DNA of 6,967 bases, from the NCBI GenBank assembly GCA_024684665.1, contig JAIKWN010000224.1, positions 1-6,967 of the forward strand, written 5' to 3'. Below are positions 5,585 to 6,967 of the stretch, in pieces; the stretch's first letter is position 1, and each line of letters starts with the position of its first letter. The position numbers and the translations under genes were made by a program. Below the pieces are notes generated by a model that was not told the DNA's origin, made no database searches, and was given only the letters and a program-made list of their open reading frames with translations. Source of the DNA: Clostridiales bacterium. Lineage in GTDB: Bacteria; Bacillota_A; Clostridia; Christensenellales; Aristaeellaceae.

Positions 5585-6666
5585 AAAGGAAGCAAATAAG
5601 TAAAAAGAAAACAGCATTTCTTGGTCTTGCAGCGCTGTTTATGGCGCTGCTGACTGTTCCTGCCGGGGCGGAAAGGAAGGAAACGGCAATGCAGGAAATC
5701 CCCATTCAGGAGGTCTGCCCCGTCCGCATCGGACAGACAGAAAACGCGGAGGCGGGCACGGGCTGCACGGTGTTTCTGTGCGAAGACGGTATGCGGGCCG
5801 GGCTGGACGTCCGGGGTGGTGGCCCCGCGTCCCGGGAACCCTTGCTCCTTGATCCCCTGATGGCCGCGGATACGATCCACGCTGTCGTGCTGGCGGGCGG
5901 AAGCGCGTTCGGTCTTGGTGCGGCAGATGGTGTGATGGCCCTCCTGGAAGAGCGAGGCACGGGCTATGACGTGGGCGTGACGCACGTTCCGCTCGTCGTA
6001 CAGTCGGACCTTTTTGACCTGACCGTGGCAGACGCCTTTACGAGGCCGGACGCGGAGATGGGCCGCCGGGCGGCAGAGAAGGCAATCGCGGCGCCGAATT
6101 ACCGGGATGGAAATTTCGGCGCGGGCTGCGGCGCAACCGTCGGAAAGATCGCCGGCATGGATACCTGCATGAAGACGGGCATGGGAAGCTTCGCCCTGCA
6201 GGTCGGAGAAATGAAGGTTGGCGCTGTCGTGGCGCTTAACTCTCTGGGTGATATATTTGATCCCAATACCGGTCGGCAGATCGCGGGGCTGCTGACGGAG
6301 GACAGAAAGGCCTTGCGCAGCACGGCGGAATATATGCTCCGCTCTACTGAAGTCGTGGACAACAAATTTGTCGGCAATACAGCGCTGGCCGTGGTCCTGA
6401 CGAATGCAGCCTTTACAAAGGCGGAACTCTGCAAGATCGCAGGGATGGCGCACGACGGGTTTGCCCGGACGATCCGCCCCGTGCATACCTCCGCGGACGG
6501 GGACAGCATTTACGCGATATCCGCAGGTAATCTCCCGGCGGATCGGGATCTGGTCGGTATGCTGGCGGCAGAGGCGCTTAGCCGGGCTGTTGTCCGCGCG
6601 GTCGCGTCGGCTGATAGCGCTTACGGATATCCCTCGGCGATGGAACTGGGAACGCTCGGTGAATAA
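5581..6666 (+). CDS. P1 (DmpA/S58) family peptidase, N-terminal-nucleophile type, with signal-peptide-like N-terminus
   Basis: A 361-residue protein of the P1/S58 family, which cleaves itself to expose an N-terminal nucleophile and then acts as an aminopeptidase, amidase or D-esterase. Family landmarks are EAGTGCTV (57-64), DVRGG, VVLAGGSAFGL (102-112), GAGCGATVGK (180-189), GAVVALNSLGD (214-224), GNTALAVVLTNA (265-276) and MAHDGFARTIRPVHT (289-303). By analogy with ThnT, cleavage would fall between N266 and T267, making T267 the nucleophile. The TTG at 5581 overlaps the dapB stop (TTGA), with AGGAGG at 5570-5575. From it the protein begins with a basic stretch, a hydrophobic core (about 11-28) and VPAGA, a good signal peptide cut after A30. 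Against export, the mature part has six cysteines, and ATG 5689 has its own ribosome site and gives a 325-residue form without the signal. The substrate is unknown; a role in cell-wall peptide turnover next to dapAB is only a guess. Confidence 0.88.
   Translation: MKRKQISKKKTAFLGLAALFMALLTVPAGAERKETAMQEIPIQEVCPVRIGQTENAEAGTGCTVFLCEDGMRAGLDVRGGGPASREPLLLDPLMAADTIHAVVLAGGSAFGLGAADGVMALLEERGTGYDVGVTHVPLVVQSDLFDLTVADAFTRPDAEMGRRAAEKAIAAPNYRDGNFGAGCGATVGKIAGMDTCMKTGMGSFALQVGEMKVGAVVALNSLGDIFDPNTGRQIAGLLTEDRKALRSTAEYMLRSTEVVDNKFVGNTALAVVLTNAAFTKAELCKIAGMAHDGFARTIRPVHTSADGDSIYAISAGNLPADRDLVGMLAAEALSRAVVRAVASADSAYGYPSAMELGTLGE
5673..5691 (+). promoter_or_regulatory. Possible internal ribosome site and ATG start in the P1 peptidase gene
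   Basis: AAGGAAGGA (5673-5681) precedes an in-frame ATG at 5689-5691 by seven bases. Starting here removes the signal-like first 36 residues and leaves MQEIPIQEV, close to where many cytosolic P1 peptidases begin. It may be the real start, a second start, or chance in purine-rich codons. Confidence 0.4.
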
Positions 6667-6690
6667 AACCCTGACGAAACAAACCGACAT

Positions 6691-6737
6691 ACGCCCCGCT
6701 GCGGCGTCCGGAAAACCGGACGGTGGCAGGGCGTCTT
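6691..6737 (+). terminator. Large stem-loop ending the operon
   Basis: An inner perfect stem CGTCCGG (6705-6711)/CCGGACG (6716-6722) closes an AAAA loop. An outer stem ACGCCC (6691-6696)/GGGCGT (6729-6734) and a TGC/GCA step add further pairing around small bulges. Only a CTTTG tail follows, so it is a weak intrinsic terminator by T-tract, though its stem is very stable. It lies 24 bases after the peptidase stop and before the next promoter. It could also protect the mRNA 3' end. Confidence 0.6.
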
Positions 6738-6771
6738 TGAATTGAATCACAAACCCATGCTTTTGTCCGGA

Positions 6772-6789
6772 AACGCTTGCACAAGCGTT
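6772..6789 (+). promoter_or_regulatory. Operator-like inverted repeat over the -35 region
   Basis: AACGCTTG (6772-6779) and CAAGCGTT (6782-6789) are perfect 8-bp inverted arms two bases apart. The repeat covers the -35 box of the promoter at 6777-6805, a position where a dimeric repressor would block RNA polymerase. It is too tight for a stable RNA hairpin and lies upstream of the expected transcript. The regulator is not identified. Confidence 0.55.
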
Positions 6790-6805
6790 CAAAATGCGCT
6801 ATCAT
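6777..6805 (+). promoter_or_regulatory. Sigma-A-type promoter for the gene starting at 6919
   Basis: TTGCAC (6777-6782, three of six consensus) and TATCAT (6800-6805, five of six) are 17 bases apart. Transcription would start near 6812, leaving a leader of about 107 nt. The poor -35 box and the overlapping palindrome suggest a regulated promoter. Confidence 0.55.
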
Positions 6806-6884
6806 ACAAGGTGATGCATTGTCGGTATCACACATGCAAAGCGGAGGTCTGAAACGGGCTGCGCTTTGTCTGGATTCGATATTT

Positions 6885-6897
6885 GCGGCGGAGCCGC
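6885..6897 (+). promoter_or_regulatory. Small GC hairpin just before the last gene's ribosome site
   Basis: GCGGC (6885-6889) and GCCGC (6893-6897) flank a GGA loop, ten bases before AGGAGG (6907-6912). It may affect translation of the downstream gene. Further upstream in the same leader, GTGAT (6811-6815) and ATCAC (6827-6831) can also pair. No known riboswitch is recognised. Confidence 0.25.
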
Positions 6898-6918
6898 TTG
6901 ACATACAGGAGGAACAGT

Positions 6919-6967
6919 TTGTCCGAATCGGAAACCCCAAGGCGCAGGAGAAGAACACAGAGGGCGC
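6919..6967 (+). CDS. Start of an unidentified protein, 3' end outside window
   Basis: AGGAGG (6907-6912) lies six bases before TTG 6919, and from there the frame stays open to the window edge. The visible 16 residues read MSESETPRRRRRTQRA: a short acidic/polar start and then a run of basic residues. Such starts are common in proteins with a basic cytosolic tail before a membrane helix, for example LytR-CpsA-Psr proteins and bifunctional penicillin-binding proteins, but nothing here allows a family call. The upstream promoter and terminator show that it begins a new transcription unit. Confidence 0.6.
   Translation, partial: MSESETPRRRRRTQRA

Larger units (their letters stand above)
864..6740 (+). 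other. Probable single transcription unit of six genes
   Basis: All six genes from 926 to 6666 run in one direction. Neighbours overlap by four bases at three junctions (2698-2701, 4856-4859, 5581-5584) and are 34 and 31 bases apart at the other two. A strong promoter lies just upstream and a large stem-loop just downstream. I found no convincing internal promoter or terminator, but this was a reading by eye. Confidence 0.65.

Noticed and set aside
5386..6792. 468-codon open frame on the - strand
   Set aside because: It lies opposite dapB and the P1 peptidase, both of which have clear family motifs. The minus-strand protein has no recognisable domain and is a by-product of GC-rich codons.
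6898..6903. Exact TTGACA before the last gene
   Set aside because: The expected -10 position lies inside the coding start and has no TATAAT-like sequence, and the hexamer overlaps the approach to the ribosome site.

Overview
The window reads as GC-rich, Gram-positive-type chromosomal DNA, most likely from an anaerobic member of the Bacillota. The reasons are Shine-Dalgarno sites before every gene, use of GTG and TTG starts, a five-helix lipoteichoic-acid-synthase-type protein, and the DapA/DapB pair. I cannot name the species from sequence alone.

Left part (1 to about 835). The window opens inside an IS110-family transposase gene, of which the last 202 codons are visible, ending at 610. About 315 bases without a convincing gene follow. 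They hold a terminator-like hairpin (635-660), imperfect inverted repeats that could fold into an RNA (686-763), and a perfect tandem 10-bp repeat (782-801). They end with a near-consensus sigma-A promoter (TTGACA, 17 bp, TACAAT; 835-863) and a hairpin leader before the first chromosomal gene. The right end of the insertion sequence lies somewhere in this stretch but cannot be fixed.

Middle and right part (926-6666). Six genes on the + strand are packed as one probable operon: an LTA-synthase/phosphoglycerol-transferase-like membrane sulfatase, a small membrane-anchored protein, a tandem-domain GNAT acetyltransferase, dapA, dapB and a P1/DmpA-family (S58) peptidase. Three junctions overlap by four bases (GTGA at 2698, ATGA at 4856, TTGA at 5581), and the other gaps are 34 and 31 bases. 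DapA and DapB are consecutive steps to tetrahydrodipicolinate, the precursor of lysine and of meso-diaminopimelate for peptidoglycan. The first two genes look like cell-surface polymer genes, so the operon has a loose cell-envelope theme. How the GNAT enzyme and the peptidase fit in is not known.

Right end (6667-6967). A large stem-loop (6691-6734) probably ends the operon. Behind it lies a second promoter whose -35 region is embedded in a perfect 8-bp-arm inverted repeat, an operator-like arrangement. After a leader of about 107 nt, a new gene appears to start with TTG at 6919 behind a strong Shine-Dalgarno site. Only 16 codons of it are visible.

I see no CRISPR array, tRNA, rRNA or defence system, and no clearly unprecedented system. 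The most unusual points are the substituted lysine-allosteric positions in DapA, the peptidase with two plausible starts (exported or cytosolic), the promoter/operator at the right end, and the unexplained structured DNA behind the IS110 transposase gene.
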